In this document: positions 23,901-36,403 of the stretch, piece by piece
Position numbering within the stretch: position 1 is the first letter of the stretch
Layout of the letters: every line of letters begins with the position of its first letter
Translations under genes and position numbers: made by a program
Notes under the pieces: model-generated
Told to the model about the DNA's origin: nothing
The model's input: the letters and a program-made list of their open reading frames with translations, nothing else
Database searches by the model: none
Assembly (NCBI RefSeq): GCF_933775445.1
Contig: NC_065878.1
Location: forward strand, 8,815,395-8,879,394
Direction: 5' to 3'
DNA: 64,000 nt
DNA from: Argentina anserina
Taxonomy: Eukaryota > Streptophyta > Magnoliopsida > Rosales > Rosaceae

Positions 23901-24450
23901 AGAACTATTTTCATATCCAGAGCAACATGCATGACACGACAAGGAAGAAACGAACTGATTACACCGTAAAATTAAATTTCTTAATACATAAATGACTGAT
24001 AATTTTCAATAACCTACCGGCTAATGAATCCGTACAGCATCTGGTCAACACAAAGTTAATTGTCTTACCTTGATAACGTGATGTACGTTTATCTGCCTTA
24101 TCTGTTGGTAAACTTTAGCTTTTCCTTCGTTCCTAACTATTTTATCCTCGTTTCGTAAATGTTGTTTTCTTTCAATGATCAGTTGAATGGTCTTCTTCTG
24201 TTTCTGATATGCTGAACCAAAACCCAAGCATTCCTATTATAGATATAGATAAGTTTTGTGAATTGTGATACAGAACATTGTTTGTTGAGCTCATTTACTA
24301 ACAAGTACATGTACGCTAAAATGAAGTATAGTGTTATAAATAAGTTGTATTGATTTAGATATAGGCCACTTCTCCTCAACTTTGCAGTACGAGTACTAAC
24401 TACTGAGAGATAACAGAAGAAAACTAATGGCACGGAGGATGTAACAAACT
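23901..24450. other. Intergenic stretch between the small gene and the broken gene
   Basis: AT-rich sequence; nothing recognisable is seen. Minus-strand open frames here have no family features. Confidence 0.5.
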
Positions 24451-25300
24451 ATGGCAGTTGGTGCCACGAGCTCATATGTGCATAACACTCTTTTCTTCAG
24501 TAGTAAGAGATTTCCGAATGGGCTTCACGTATCCCCCAACTTGGCCAACGGATGCAATGGGGCGAGAATCACAAGATTATGGACCTCAAACAATCTTGTC
24601 AAGCCTTTCAGAGTCTAACGTAGGGGTGAGCACGGGACGGGATGGGACGGGACGGGGCTCATCCCACGTCTCGTCCCACTCTTTTGAATCGAGACGGGAC
24701 GAGGGTTTTTAAGAATGCATCATACTCGGGATTAATCCCGGTTGGGACGGGACGAAATCGGGACGGGACGGGACAAATCCCAACTTCCTATGAAGTTACA
24801 TAAAAACCTATATTTTTACTTTTTCATTAACAAAGTAACATTTAATAATAAAATTTTAACAAAAAAATACATATTATGTTCAAAATATTATAATTTAGCA
24901 TTATTATTTGAGTTGAAATAATTTTGGAGTTATTAAGAACATAAATTAGTTTCATTTTAATACAAATATATAAGAATTTTTAAGTTTTCATTAAAGGTGG
25001 GACGGGACAGGACGAAGCGGGATATAAATTATTCGTCCTACGTCCCGTCCCACTATTATGAAACGGGACGAGATCAGGACGGGACGAATGTTTTTAGACC
25101 TCCGTCCCGTCCCGTCCCTATGAATTTCGAGACGGGATCGGGACGGGATCGGAATTTCCGTTTTTTATGCCCACCCCTAGTCTAACGTATATGTTTGTTG
25201 GAATGTAGCACTTGTTCTTTCTCCAACTTCCAGGGTTTTAGTGAAACTCAAAGACGGTGGTGAAGAAATAGATGATAGCATGTTCCCTTATTTTGAGTAG
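24451..25300 (+). pseudogene. Possible plastid-targeted protein gene fragment, interrupted by a hAT element
   Basis: From ATG 24451 a 55-codon frame (MAVGATSSYVHNTLFFSSKR to the stop at 24616-24618) has no Asp or Glu and is rich in Ser, Asn, Arg and aliphatic residues, as chloroplast transit peptides are. A second exon-like segment follows the element: acceptor TCCAACTTCCAG (ending 25233), then a frame reading VLVKLKDGGEEIDDSMFPYF to TAG 25298-25300. The hAT element at 24621-25179 sits at the end of the first segment; its TSD leaves the stop in place. The stop predates or is independent of the insertion. The family is not recognised; this is a low-confidence call. Confidence 0.3.
24621..25179. 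mobile_element. Non-autonomous hAT-type element rich in GGGAC repeats
   Basis: It begins TAGGGGTGAGCACGG and ends ATGCCCACCCCTA, an inverted pair. The flanks are GTCTAACG at 24613-24620 and 25180-25187, a perfect 8-bp TSD. Both subterminal regions are packed with GGGACGGGAC and its complement, typical of binding-site arrays for hAT transposases. The middle is AT-rich and non-coding. Confidence 0.92.
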
Positions 25301-26398
25301 ATTGAAATTTGGGGATCCACCTATATTTAAATCTTTTCACTTGAATGCCTAGTAATGAAATATATAGATCGATAAAAATTATATTAGTTGTTCAATTACA
25401 CTCCCGAAAAAACGGAGCACCAATACGAAACCTCTCTCGGGTTTCGCATGTTACGGCAAAGGCGTCTTGTGACGCGGGCTCTCCATCTCGTGCATAGTTC
25501 TCTCAGTGGGTGGGTCGTGGCTTAGGTGGTCAACGACTGCAAGTGTCGGGAGGCGACTAGATCGAGTTTTCGGCTGGTAGGCAGGTCGACAAAAGGAACA
25601 ACATGAAGCTCTGACGTCGGGAGTGTGGAGGTGCTATTTCAAGCAGAGGAGATCGCGTCGTGGGCTCAAGGGTGGAGGCGATGGTGGTTTCTGTGAATTG
25701 GTAAGTTTTTATCCTTGGTTGAGGAGCTGTACCAGGCAGCGACAACTTGATCTAGGTTGTCGCCAACTATGATGGTCAAAGGGAGGGTCCGTTCGCCGGA
25801 AAATTTACGGCGATGGTCTTGGTCGGCAGAGGATCTCAGCTGGACTGTACAACAGGTTTGAGGGGTTTATTGGGCTTCAGCAGTGGGTTAATCTTATTGG
25901 GCTTCTCCTTAAGCCTAGTAGGTTCTTTCCCGATATATTTATCTCTGACCTTGCACGACTTTGTCAATCCATGGCTCTAGTTTGGAAGCATCCAATGTAG
26001 AGTACCCAATTGATGACTTAAGCTTGAGTTGAGTGTTTCGATAATTATAGGGTTTATAGAGTTTTATTTTGCTTTTTTCGCATTTGATTTTTTGTTAAAT
26101 AAGCGTTGTGTGCGCTATTATTTTACTCTTGTAGTTAGGTAGCTTAGAGTGGCATGTCACTCTATTGCTTGATCTTTGTGATCGTTATCGCATTGTTGTC
26201 AATGGATTCGTTCCGCTTCGTTCAATAAAAGAAATATATATATCGATATTAGCAAATGCTACGTTAAGTACTTTAGTATAGGATCCCTCAGCGCGTGAAA
26301 GTAAGTGAGTAACTCAGTAAGTGATGCGGGTGAGAATCTTTTTCAAGAGCTCGATAAAGTAGAAAAGAAATCTAAGCAGGTCGGTATGCTAGTGAAGG
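25301..26398. other. Unassigned sequence with a possible retroposon tail
   Basis: The stretch ends with TTCGTTCAATAAAAGAAATA followed by a TA run at about 26220-26250, which resembles the 3' end of a non-LTR insertion. No coding domain and no TSD are visible. Confidence 0.3.
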
Positions 26399-26827
26399 TG
26401 TTTGTCAATCCACACAAGTTTCCTGATCTGATCAGGAAAGTTCTGTTTTGGTAACATTGACTTTTGCATATTTGATTTTCAAATTGATAATATCATTTCT
26501 TATTTGATTTATGCCTTATTTTGGTATATGTCTATTTCATACCTTATATTATGCTGTTAATTATCCTTAACTGTGATGATCCATGTTTCATGGCATGAAA
26601 GGAGATCTGAATTCTCTTTGGCTTAGTCTCTATATATATGGCCATAACATGAACGAGTTAAGGTGAGCTTTTTTAGATTATATGCTTGAGATATACAGGT
26701 GTGATAGTGCATGTGTTATGCGATGTCAACTGTATTCATTCATAGAATTAGAATATTTCTCCCACTGCAATCGTAGATTGAGTGTTCCTTGATAATAATC
26801 TCATTGAGATCAATTCTGTCTATGCAG

Positions 26828-26858
<31 letters not shown>

Positions 26859-27143
26859 CTTGCAACAAGGAGATGCTGGCTCATGAATGAGTTTTATAAT
26901 ATCGTTTATGTAATTCAAGTTAGTCGTGTTGGCTAGTAAAGAGATCTTAGGAGAGTCTCTACCTGCAGAAGTCATATTGTAAACATCATTCATACTTCAT
27001 AGTAAAGGATTGTGTGGACTACGTTAAAGTCCCGCATTGGTTTTCACCAAATATTCTTTGGTTTTCACTATAGTGAACAATTTGCTGTCTTTGTATGTTT
27101 GAATTTGTGTGATTCATATTATACATTCTCTTCAATACTTTTA
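26399..27143 (+). repeat. 5' LTR of the defective copia element
   Basis: It begins TGTTTGTCAATCCACACAAG and contains CTATATATATGGCC (about 26631), the likely TATA region, and a long TG microsatellite (about 26828-26853). The 3' edge is uncertain by a few bases. Confidence 0.85.
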
Positions 27144-27183
27144 TTTGGTACTAAAGCAGGTCACTAAACGCAACTAGTGAGAT

Positions 27184-28172
27184 CAGGGAAATGGAGAGAA
27201 TTTCGGTCATACTCCTCCTCCGTTCGATGGGACTGGTTACGAGGATTGGAAATTGATGATGTAGGCATCCATCAGTGCTCATGATAGCAAGTCTGGGTGA
27301 TGCATGTTGGTAGGAGGGAAACCTTCGCTAGAAGAAGTTGATGCCATGATTAAAACCGTGGAAGATACATCTAGTGATGGTGTTATTAGATCAAAAGAGG
27401 AGCTAATCCTCAAAGATTTTGCTAAATGGACTCCAGAAGAAATTGCATACAGCGAGGCAAATAATGCTTTGTATCATGCGTTGACTAGAGATGAACGTCA
27501 AAAAATCAAGTACTGCATAAATTTAAAAGAAGTGTGGGATACACTTAGCTGAATTATGAAGGTAATAAAAAGGTAAAAAAACATAAACTGCAATTATTAC
27601 TAAAAGAGTTTGAAAACTTGTAGATGAAGGATGATAAATCCATTGATCAATATCATAAAAGGGTGATTTTCATTACTGGAGACATTCGTTCACTTACTGT
27701 TCGAAAAACTATTCCTGAAGATGAAATAGTGCTCAAGGTTATGAGATCTCTTCCACCAAGGTTTGAGACAAAAGCTATCACAATCTCGGATGCCTATGAT
27801 CTGGATGAGTACACGTTGGTAGAGTTAATTGGAAACCTTAGAATATATGAAGTAGACTTAATGGCAAAGGATCAGAAGAAGGTGAAATATGTTGCTTTCA
27901 AAGCTACAAAAAAGGTAGAAACTTTAGAAACTCAAGATCTAACTACTGCTGTATTAGCTTTAATGACTGTAGAATTTAAAATTTTCTTAAATAGCAAAAA
28001 GAATTCTAGGAATAAAAATAAATGGTCTGATAATAAGCTTGATAAAACTAATGGTGCTACTTCCTCCCAAAAGAAAAATCAAGCTGAAATTCAATGTTTT
28101 GAGTGTGGAAGAATAGACATATTGATGTCAACTGTGGTAACAGGAAGCAAAAGGAATAATAGAAGGTCCTAA
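27184..28172 (+). pseudogene. Copia gag (UBN2-type) with damaged zinc knuckle
   Basis: The start region shows the usual 'PPPFDGTGYEDWKL' segment near 27210-27255. Frames 27304-27552 and 27624-28172 carry the UBN2 gag domain: LKDFAKWTPEEIAYSEANNA, ALTRDERQKI, then YHKRVIFITGDI, EDEIVLKVMRSLPPRFE and ISDAYDLDEYTLVELIGNL. Stops at about 27551 and 27621 split it. The zinc knuckle starts CFECGR but a frameshift near 28110 destroys the His-Cys half. Confidence 0.87.
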
Positions 28173-28990
28173 AGTCGTCATGGAGCGATGATGATGAGGA
28201 AGAACTAAATGTTGCCTTCCTCGGTTCAGTCAAGTATAGTAACAGTTCAAGTGATGAATCATCTGAAGATGAAGATGAAGAAGTGGTAAATAGGTATACA
28301 AAATTATATAATGCTTCTGTCTTTATGGTTAACAAAGCAAATACGCTTGAAGAACAGGTTGAACAGCTTAAATGTGAATGCATTGATTTGGAGAAACAGT
28401 TGAAAGCTTCCAAGAATCTATGGGTACAAGAAAAGGAGGAAATGACAAAAGAAACAATGAAGCTTCAAATAAGTAACTCACAATCGGACTGGACGAATAA
28501 GAAAAAGGACATGGAGCTTGAGATGGTGTCCCTTAAGCAACATGTAAAATTGCTAAATGAAAATACAAATGACCTCACGAATGAGATATTCACTTTGTAG
28601 GAAAAACTATTAAGCAGTGAAGATAAGCTGATTCAAATTAGCTTAGACACAGTAACAAAATTGTTCAAAAATGTAAGACCATTCGGGAGCACTGAAGGAC
28701 TTGGTTATTCCATGTTGAACGACACTTTTGTGAAGGAAGACAAAGTGGTGACCAAAGATTTGGAGGTAAAGCCTCTCAGAGCAAATATGTTAGTAAGATA
28801 CATTCTGCACAAATTTCAGGTATGAAAGAGTAGTATGATAATTATGGTACTAGTTCTAAATTCATACATACTTGTCACTTTTATGGTCAGACCGGGCACT
28901 ATAAATCAAAATGCAACAAGTTAAGAAGAAATAAATCTGATGATAGGTTTGTTTATCTTGAGACAAAATTAAATGAGCAAATGGGAATGA
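28173..28990 (+). pseudogene. Copia gag extension: coiled coil and second zinc knuckle
   Basis: The 28283-28600 frame has heptad-like leucines and charged residues (ANTLEEQVEQLKCECIDLEK, then VSLKQHVKLLNENTNDL), a coiled coil. An acidic Ser-rich stretch precedes it. Near 28870-28920 a second CCHC knuckle reads CHFYGQTGHYKSKC; its second Cys is Tyr. Stops separate the parts. Confidence 0.75.
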
Positions 28991-29050
28991 TACACGATTT
29001 TCTTAAATATTTCTAAGAAAAGCAAAATTAGGCAGAATTATCATGATGTC

Positions 29051-29556
29051 TTGTGTCTTTTAACGTCATTAAAATTCTCTGATGACAGTGAAATTGATTT
29101 GCTTCACATTGTAGCTACTTGCAATGTAGCACTTACAACTCTTTCTGACAGGAAGGAAGACATGTGGTATGTTGATAGTGGATGTTCTAGGCATATGACT
29201 GGTAATAAGCACTGGTTTACTAAATTTGATGATCAGTTCACTGCAGGGAAGGTCACATTTGGAGATGGTAGAAAAGCCAAGGTACTTGGCAAATGAACTG
29301 TCACTACTTCAAATATTTTGTAGATGGACTGACAACAAACTTGATGAGTGTCAGTCAATTAGCTGAGCATGAGGATGTGTGGTTCAATAGTGAACGTTGT
29401 GTTGTTCTAGATAAAGGAAAGATGTGTGTCATGAAGGGGCTAAGAGAGCGAGATAACTGCTATCATGTATATGCAAATAATGATAATACATCATCGAACT
29501 GTTTTGTAGGTACTACTGCTGAGGAAGAATTGAACTTATGTCACAAGAGACTTTGA
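29051..29556 (+). pseudogene. Copia protease and pre-integrase region
   Basis: MWYVDSGCSRHMTGNKHWF is the canonical copia protease segment (DSG active site) and is intact. TVTFGDG-like VTFGDGRKAKVLGK ends at a stop (29294-29296). The next frame continues FVDGLTTNLMSVSQLAE and NCYHVYANN. The pre-integrase 'LWHKRLGH' is altered: LCHKRL then a stop near 29554. Confidence 0.9.
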
Positions 29557-29559
29557 CAT

Positions 29560-30495
29560 GTGAAATTCCAAGATCTAGTGACTATCACAAATAAAGAATG
29601 CATCAGAGAGCTACCTAAACTTAAAGGGACAACAAATCTTATGTGTAAAGGCTGCAAGTTAGGTAAATTGACAAAAACCTCACATAAAGTAATTAATTCT
29701 ACTACTACTACTACTAAGGTTCTTGAGCTTCTACATATGGATCTTTTTGGACCAGCTCAGCCAGAGAGTAATGGAGATAAAAGCTATATATTAGTTGTAG
29801 TAGATGATTTTTCTAGGTATACTTGGGTAAATTTCCTTAAAGATAAGTCTGAGACCTTTGAGGTTTTCAAATCTTTAAGCAAACACGTGACTAATGAGAA
29901 AAGCAAAGATAATTTTAAAATAGTTAGAATCATAACTGATGATGGTACTGAATTTAAAAGTTCTATGTTTGATATGTTTTGTTCTAAACAAGGAGTTTTT
30001 CATGAGTACTCGGCACCCACTACTCCACAACAAAATGGTGTGGTCGAAAGGAAAAATAGATCCTTACTTGAAATGGCCAGGGTCATGTTACACTATGTAG
30101 GAATAAAAACAACCTTTTGGGCTGAACCTGTAAGTACAACTTGTCATACAATAAATCGTGTTATTTTAACAACTGGCTCTGATAAAACTCCTTATGAGTT
30201 GTGGAAAGGAAAACAACCTAATATCAAATACTTTCATGTGTTTGGGAGTCCTTGTTTCATTTACAAAAATCGAGATTATGTGTCTAAATTTGAAACGAGG
30301 AGTGTGTCTGGGGTTTTCCTAGGGTATTCTGTTAACAGTAGAGCTTATAGAATCTACAACAAAGAAACCAAGTCATTTGTGGAAACCATAAATGTGGCAA
30401 TTGATGGTAACTTTATAAGACATGTTTGTCAATCCACACAAGTTTCCTGGTCTGATCAGGAAAGTTTTGTTTTGGTAACATTGACTTTTACATGA
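29560..30495 (+). pseudogene. Copia integrase, running into the 3' LTR
   Basis: CKGCKLGKLTK completes the zinc-binding part. The catalytic core is complete: LLHMDLFGP (Asp), IITDDGTEFKSSMFD (Asp) and TPQQNGVVERKNR (Glu). The C-terminal segment FGSPCFIYKNRD and VFLGYSVNSRAYRIYN is typical. From about residue 285 the frame reads LTR sequence (30423 on), so the pol protein ends without RT. Confidence 0.92.
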
Positions 30496-31149
30496 TTGAT
30501 TTTCAAATTGATAATATCATTTCTGATTTGATCTATGCCTTATTTTGGTATATGTCTATTTCATACCTTATATTATGCTGTTAATTATCCTTAAATGTGC
30601 TGATCCATATTTCATGGCATGAAAGGAGATCTGAATTCTCTTTGGCTTAGTCTCTATATATATGGCCATAACATGAACGAGTTAAGGTGAGCTTTTTAGA
30701 TTATATGTTTGAGATATATAGGTGTGATAGTGCATGTGTTATGCGATGTCAACTGTATTCATTCATAGAATTAGAATATTTCTCCCACTAGAATCGTAGA
30801 TTGAGTGTTCCTGCATAATAATCTCATTGAGATCAATTTTGTCTATGCAGGTGTGTGTGTGTGTGTAAAATCCTGTAGCAAGGAGATACTGGCTCATGAA
30901 TGAGTTTTAGAATATCATTTATGTAATTCAAGTTAGTCGTGTTGGCTAATAAAGAGATCTTAGGAGAGTCTCTACTTGTAGAAGTCATATTGTAAACATC
31001 ATTCATAGTAAAAGGATTGTGTGGACTATGTTAAAGTCCCGTAGTGGTTTTCACCAAATATTTTTTGGTTTCCACTGTAGACCAATTTGATGTCTTTGTA
31101 TGTTTGAATTTGTGTGATTGCATATTATACAGTCTCTTCAATACTTTTA
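30423..31149 (+). repeat. 3' LTR of the defective copia element
   Basis: It matches 26399-27143 over its length with scattered changes, a shorter TG run (about 30850-30866) and small deletions. Confidence 0.87.
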
Positions 31150-31985
31150 GCTACTGCAGTTTATTCGTTAGGCAATGTAAGTTATACAATGTTGTGCATC
31201 ACTCAGATTCTGTATATTTTAGAACTGTGCAGTTTGTGCACGTGGTGATGTGGGGAAGTGAGTCAATGCGGGAGCTGCTTGGTATAGCTTGGGATGTTAT
31301 TCATGCATGCATGTTTGCAAAGTTCCCTGCTCGAGCGGACCAAGCTTGAGGTGAGGAGCAACGGCGTCCAGTAACCTTCGCAGCTTTACAAGCAACCTAA
31401 TTTATATGGTGACCTTCAATCGGTTATAAGAAAGTTATTTGTATCAAAGTGTAACTTCTATAAATAGGCTTCAGCTGAATGCACCTGGAATCCTCAACGC
31501 TTCATATAAGCCTTCTGCCATAGCAAGAAATTCTTCCTTGTCCCTCCATGCTTTACTCAATCAGCTCACTCAAAACATTAAATTCTTACCCTAAGTTGGT
31601 TTCTACAGTTCGACTAGTACGTAGAACTCCAGAGGATAGGCAAAGGGCGGCCTAAAATGAAACCTTGTCAGCAGTTCTGCGACATGGAAACAGGCCAATG
31701 TCACACAAGCGAAGAACACTGTCACAAGGTTGATAGATCAAACACAAGAATTGTATATGACATGTTCAGTTTTGAATTGGCTCCTATCAAGAACAATTTC
31801 AATTATACGCATTTCTTGAAAACACTTCGTTACCAACACACTGACAGATAGACTAGTAATGGTGGCATTTTAGATTTTTGAATAAAACGAACTGCTTCAA
31901 CGTTTGTGATTGTGACAAGTAACATGAGTTTAGAAGAATTCTAAAGTTCCCAACGGTATGCTTCTTTGGCCTATGTTAGGATGTA
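31150..31985. other. Unassigned sequence
   Basis: Nothing recognisable is present. A short frame at 31657-31851 has no family features. Confidence 0.4.
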
Positions 31986-33450
31986 TGTCACAGCCCTGAA
32001 ATTCTGAATGATAAAAATTCGAATTCAAAGTCATGAAAAACTCTAAAATAGTCCCAAATATGTTGAAACCATCTTACAACAACAGTGTATCGAAACTGAG
32101 TTCAAAGTACGACTAACTCGACTTGAATAATACATTACCAAATTATACACACGAGTATCAAAACAATTAGAAAATGTAATATTCACTCGATTCTCACCGA
32201 AAACGAATGAGAGGATCCCTTAGGAAATCCTCCGTGTAAGCTCTTTGAGCCTGCTAACCTCCACCTGCAGAACTATCCCTTACACCATCGATTTGGTACA
32301 CCGGGATTGTAAATGCAAACCCAGTAAGCTTTACAACTCGTATGAGTAAACTAACATTTAAAATACAACACAAAACAAAGGAAATGTAACACTTCACATT
32401 TTTAAAACATGTGTACTCATGAGATCCGGGCAGCCTATCTGGTTAACCCTCATGCTATACACGGCAGACATAACCAACACATGACCAAAGTCTTGGTTCC
32501 CTAGACAGTCGCGCGTGGTGCTCACGCGCGGCCCAAACAGCCTCGCGGGACCTCGTTTTCGGCCACCAATACACACCTCATTCCACCTGCATCAACCTAC
32601 TGCCTAACACCATCTGTCTGCCACCCCACTTCCTCCCAAGCGCCACCCTAGGTGGCGGCATGCGCACCACGAACACTTCCACCCAAACTTCATCAAATCG
32701 AAAAACTTACAACATCAAACACGTAGATCACAAGGAGGAGATCGTAACCATACCTGTAGTTAGCCCCAATTCCGCCGGAGACCGCCGTAATCACCGTCGT
32801 AAGAACCCGGATTGGTGGTTGAATATCAGAGACGAAATGGATCAATTCGAGCTTCACCGCCGGCGGATTCCTGCCTAGGAGAAGGAGGGAAGACTTGCCG
32901 TCACTGCCTCGTGCCCCAGCCTCGCCGACGACGTCGTGCTCGTCGGTGCCACAGCTGCTCTCCCTCAGTGGTGGCTGAAAGACGACGCGGGGTGGGTCGC
33001 CACTACCACCGGCGGTGTCAAGCATGGCGGCCGGAGGAGGGAGATTGCCGGATAGAAAGGATCGGCTGAGATGGAAAATCGGGTCGGGGTCGGGCCGGCT
33101 CGGTTTCCTTTTTGGTTTTGTGAATTTAGGGTTTCCTAAAATGTCCTTTTATACCTTTCCAAAATCGAAAACCCAACTTCCTTTGCTAACAGCTTCCACA
33201 TACGACATCCAATGAAGGTGTGCCACGTGTTCACAAACTCGTATCGACGAGCTCTACAACTTTCGTGAAGGAAGTTTTTAGTGATGAGCCATTGAAACGT
33301 AATGTTTTTCAGACTTTAATTTCTGAAAATCACATCCATTTCGTAAAGACAACAACGAGAATGTGTAGAATGTGAATTTACTCGAATTATCAAGCATAAT
33401 AATTTACACGAAATTATCAGAATTCAAACTGGGAAATTCGGGTTATTACA
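31986..33450 (-). repeat. Lone gypsy LTR (family B, internally shortened)
   Basis: It starts TGTCACAGCCCTGAAATT and ends CGGGTTATTACA, matching the LTR at 17074-19337 but 800 bp shorter. The repeat array has been reduced (about 32400-32460). No internal gypsy sequence adjoins it. The flanks (ATGTA and ATAGT) do not form a perfect TSD. Confidence 0.8.
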
Positions 33451-34430
33451 ATAGTACGAGCAAGAGTCTTCTAAGTTTCAATACCAGCACAAAAAGACAT
33501 TGTATGATGCTAAAACGATATTGAACACCAAGACTTATGCATAGAAGAAAAACCCTAGCTCTCTCTTGACCACTCCAGCTAAAACTAAGCGCCGAACTCC
33601 TCAATTTTGTTTCGTCCGATGGTGCCTAGATGTGCGGTTGGGCGTTTGGCCTTGTTGTCATTTGCTACCAGATGGGATTGTTTTAATTTTCTATCAACCA
33701 TAGGGAGTCTCTCCTAGAAGGTTTTCGTCGAGGACTTGAGCGCTGGATCTAGGATGGGATTATGCAAGACTGGCATGCTAGGTTGTCGGAAATCGACTTT
33801 TCTTAATCACTCTTTGTGCAATGGTGTCATTGTCTTCGATCGCTGGTGTTGTTGCCAAGGCCACTCTTTTTGGTTTTGATTTTTCTTTGTAGGAGTGCAG
33901 GCTTGCGGCGGCGTGGCTTGGTGCGATGGGTGCAGCTGTTGGTGGTCGTGCTTACCAATTGGTCGATAGTGGCATGCCTCAGATGGAGCTCCGCCGATCG
34001 GGAGCACGATGGACAAAGGTGGAACTGGGCTGACCTATCTTTTTAGGCCCAAGGTGATTCCTTTGGGTTGTGCTCCCTTGGATTACTATCATGTGCTGTG
34101 TTGTTTGGCCTATTTCTATTAATCTATTTTTCTATTGTTAGTTTTTAGTTTATTCCTTATTTCTATGCTTGTATCTGCCATAACATATGCTTTCTTAGTT
34201 CGATATGCGCTTATTACCAAAGAATAGTTCGTTGCCGCATACTAGCTTTGAGTTTAGGTTCATAACTTCTTGTCTGATGTCTGTATCAGCGGATTGGTTT
34301 GTAATAACTATTTAGGCAACATAAATATATACAAAACCTAATGCAATTACTTGTCCGAAATATAATTATATACAAATACTTCTTGTCAATTCGTGTACTT
34401 GTTTAACAAGCATTACATTATGCAATAGAC
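33451..34430. other. Unassigned sequence
   Basis: GC-richer than its surroundings up to about 34050, then T-rich; it may be a decayed retroposon. Open frames on both strands overlap and show no domain. Confidence 0.3.
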
Positions 34431-35655
34431 TTTGTTGATGTCCATATCAGTTCTAATAATCTCCCACTTGGACCAACAATGTCTACAACTCAATTGCTAA
34501 ACCAAGTAACTGTAATTAACAACTAAAGTGTACACAGAAATATTTATAAAATTCATAGTTCATTTCAACTTAGTTAGTTCTCATCAAAAACATTACAGAT
34601 ACAAGAATTAGAGTAGATCAAAAATAGTTTAAGTGATTAGAGATGACATACAGGAATTGTTGCAACCACATAAGCTCATGATGTGAAAGAGTGAGTATAT
34701 TTTGACATGTATATCAGCTTAGATAGTAAAAAAATCACAGTCTTGAAAAGATTTAATAAAATCTACACTATATCAGCTAATGCTATATCTCAAAACTTTA
34801 AAACTGAAATGCATAGCTGTTGTACTTAACTTTACTAAATGATGTTATATAACTCAACTAAATTCTAATATGCAACAACATAATTAAAAAAAATTCAAGA
34901 CCACTGAATAAACTTGTAACTGGAATTACTCAATACTTTATTGATCAATTTGAAAATAAAAATTACAAGCTGATTCTTGAATTAAAGTACAAACTAATTA
35001 ATAGATGAACTATGAAAATAAAAACTGAAAACTCCCACTGACCTTAAGCATATAAATCTGACAAGACTCCCATATTTTGAACATGCTTATCAAAAACTCC
35101 AATTGGCAATGTCTTAATGCATGGATCAGCCAACTGCATATATATCTGTATCTATATCAAGCACCTCAACTTGCTTCTTCTTAATTAATTGTTTCACACT
35201 ATAATATTTTAAAGCTATATGTTTAGAATTATTAGATCTCTTGTTGTATTTACTGCAGCTAACCTTAAATGCATTCTGCACTATGTGACTCAACACTTTA
35301 GTATCAGTCAAGAAATTTTAATCCAAATCCCTTCAAAAAATACCCTCATATACTGCTATGGTTTCTACCTGCAAAGTAGAAGTAATAATCAAGCTTTGTT
35401 TCATGGTTTTCCATGCTATTAGCTCAATTAGCAAGCATAAAAACATAACTTGAAGTGGATTTCTTAGGATTTGGAAAATTCCCTGCAAAGTCTAAATCAG
35501 TGTAATCTTCTAACTCTAAATGTTTAGCTTATATGTAAACTAACATGTAAGACTTAGTTTTCTATAAATATTTAAGAACATTTTTACCTGCAACCCAATG
35601 CTCTTGCGTTGGTTTAGACTAAAACCTGGACAAAATTCCAACTAAAAATGCAAGA

Positions 35656-36021
35656 TCATGCGTAGTACAAACCTATACATACATAAGGGCTAAGGCTACC
35701 TATAGGATTGGCATAAGGTTTGCTATCCATTGATGTCATCTTCCCCCCATTTTTAGAAATTTTAGACAATTTGTCTCCTTTGCTCATAGGAGCATCACAT
35801 GGAGCACATGTCTCCATGTTAAATCTCTTCAACACCTTCTTAATGTAATTGTGCTGAGAATGACCTAAAACTCCTAATTTCCTATCTCTCTTAATTTCAA
35901 TTTCTAAAACGAAGGAAGCTTCACCTAAATCTTTCATGTCAAAATTACTCGACAGACTAGACTTAGTCTCTTTCAATAATTGAACACTGCTACTAGCTAA
36001 AAGAATGTCATCAACATACAA
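35656..36021 (-). pseudogene. Copia reverse transcriptase fragment with YVDD
   Basis: The frame begins at the catalytic box MYVDDILLASSS and continues FDMKDLGEASFVLEIEI, YIKKVLKRFNMETCAP and PYANPIGSL, the standard copia RT 3' half. It stops before RNase H. The palm upstream is split over other frames between 36030 and 36400. Confidence 0.88.
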
Positions 36022-36403
36022 ACTTATAAAAATAAAATCATTCTTTGCAATCTTTATATAAACACACTCATCAACTATGTTTTCTGAAAAGTCAAAAGAT
36101 GATATAACTTAATCAAATTTTATATACCATTGTCTAGAGGCTTGTTTAAATCAATAGATTGATTTCTTAAGTCTGCAAACAAGATTTTATTTTCCTGTTT
36201 CTACAAAACCTTCAGGCTGCTTCATATAGATAGTCTCATCTAATTCTCCATTTAAAAATGCAGTGTTTAAATCCATTTGATGTAATTCCATATTATAATG
36301 AGCTACAAGAGCCATTATTCTAAAATAGTCTTTAGTTGAAACAGGAGAAAAAGTTTCATTATAATCTATGCATTCTTGTTGTGTAAAACCTTTTGCTACA
36401 AGT

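Larger units (their letters stand above)
26399..31149 (+). mobile_element. Defective Ty1/copia retrotransposon (Sirevirus-like gag) with both LTRs
   Basis: Direct repeats at 26399-27143 and 30423-31149 are the LTRs. Between them are gag, protease and integrase on +; RT and RNase H are absent because the integrase frame runs straight into the 3' LTR near 30410. After the 5' LTR, TGGTACTAAAGCAGG (about 27146) is a slightly changed initiator Met-tRNA primer site. The long gag extension with a coiled coil resembles Sirevirus-type elements. No perfect TSD was found. Copy divergence, including different TG-repeat lengths, shows it is not new. Confidence 0.87.

Noticed and set aside
26391..31155. 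TSD for the defective copia element (GCTAG / GCTAC)
   Set aside because: The bases are not identical and do not abut the best LTR ends.
31981..33455. 5-bp TSD for the lone gypsy LTR
   Set aside because: The flanks ATGTA and ATAGT differ; simple insertion cannot be shown.
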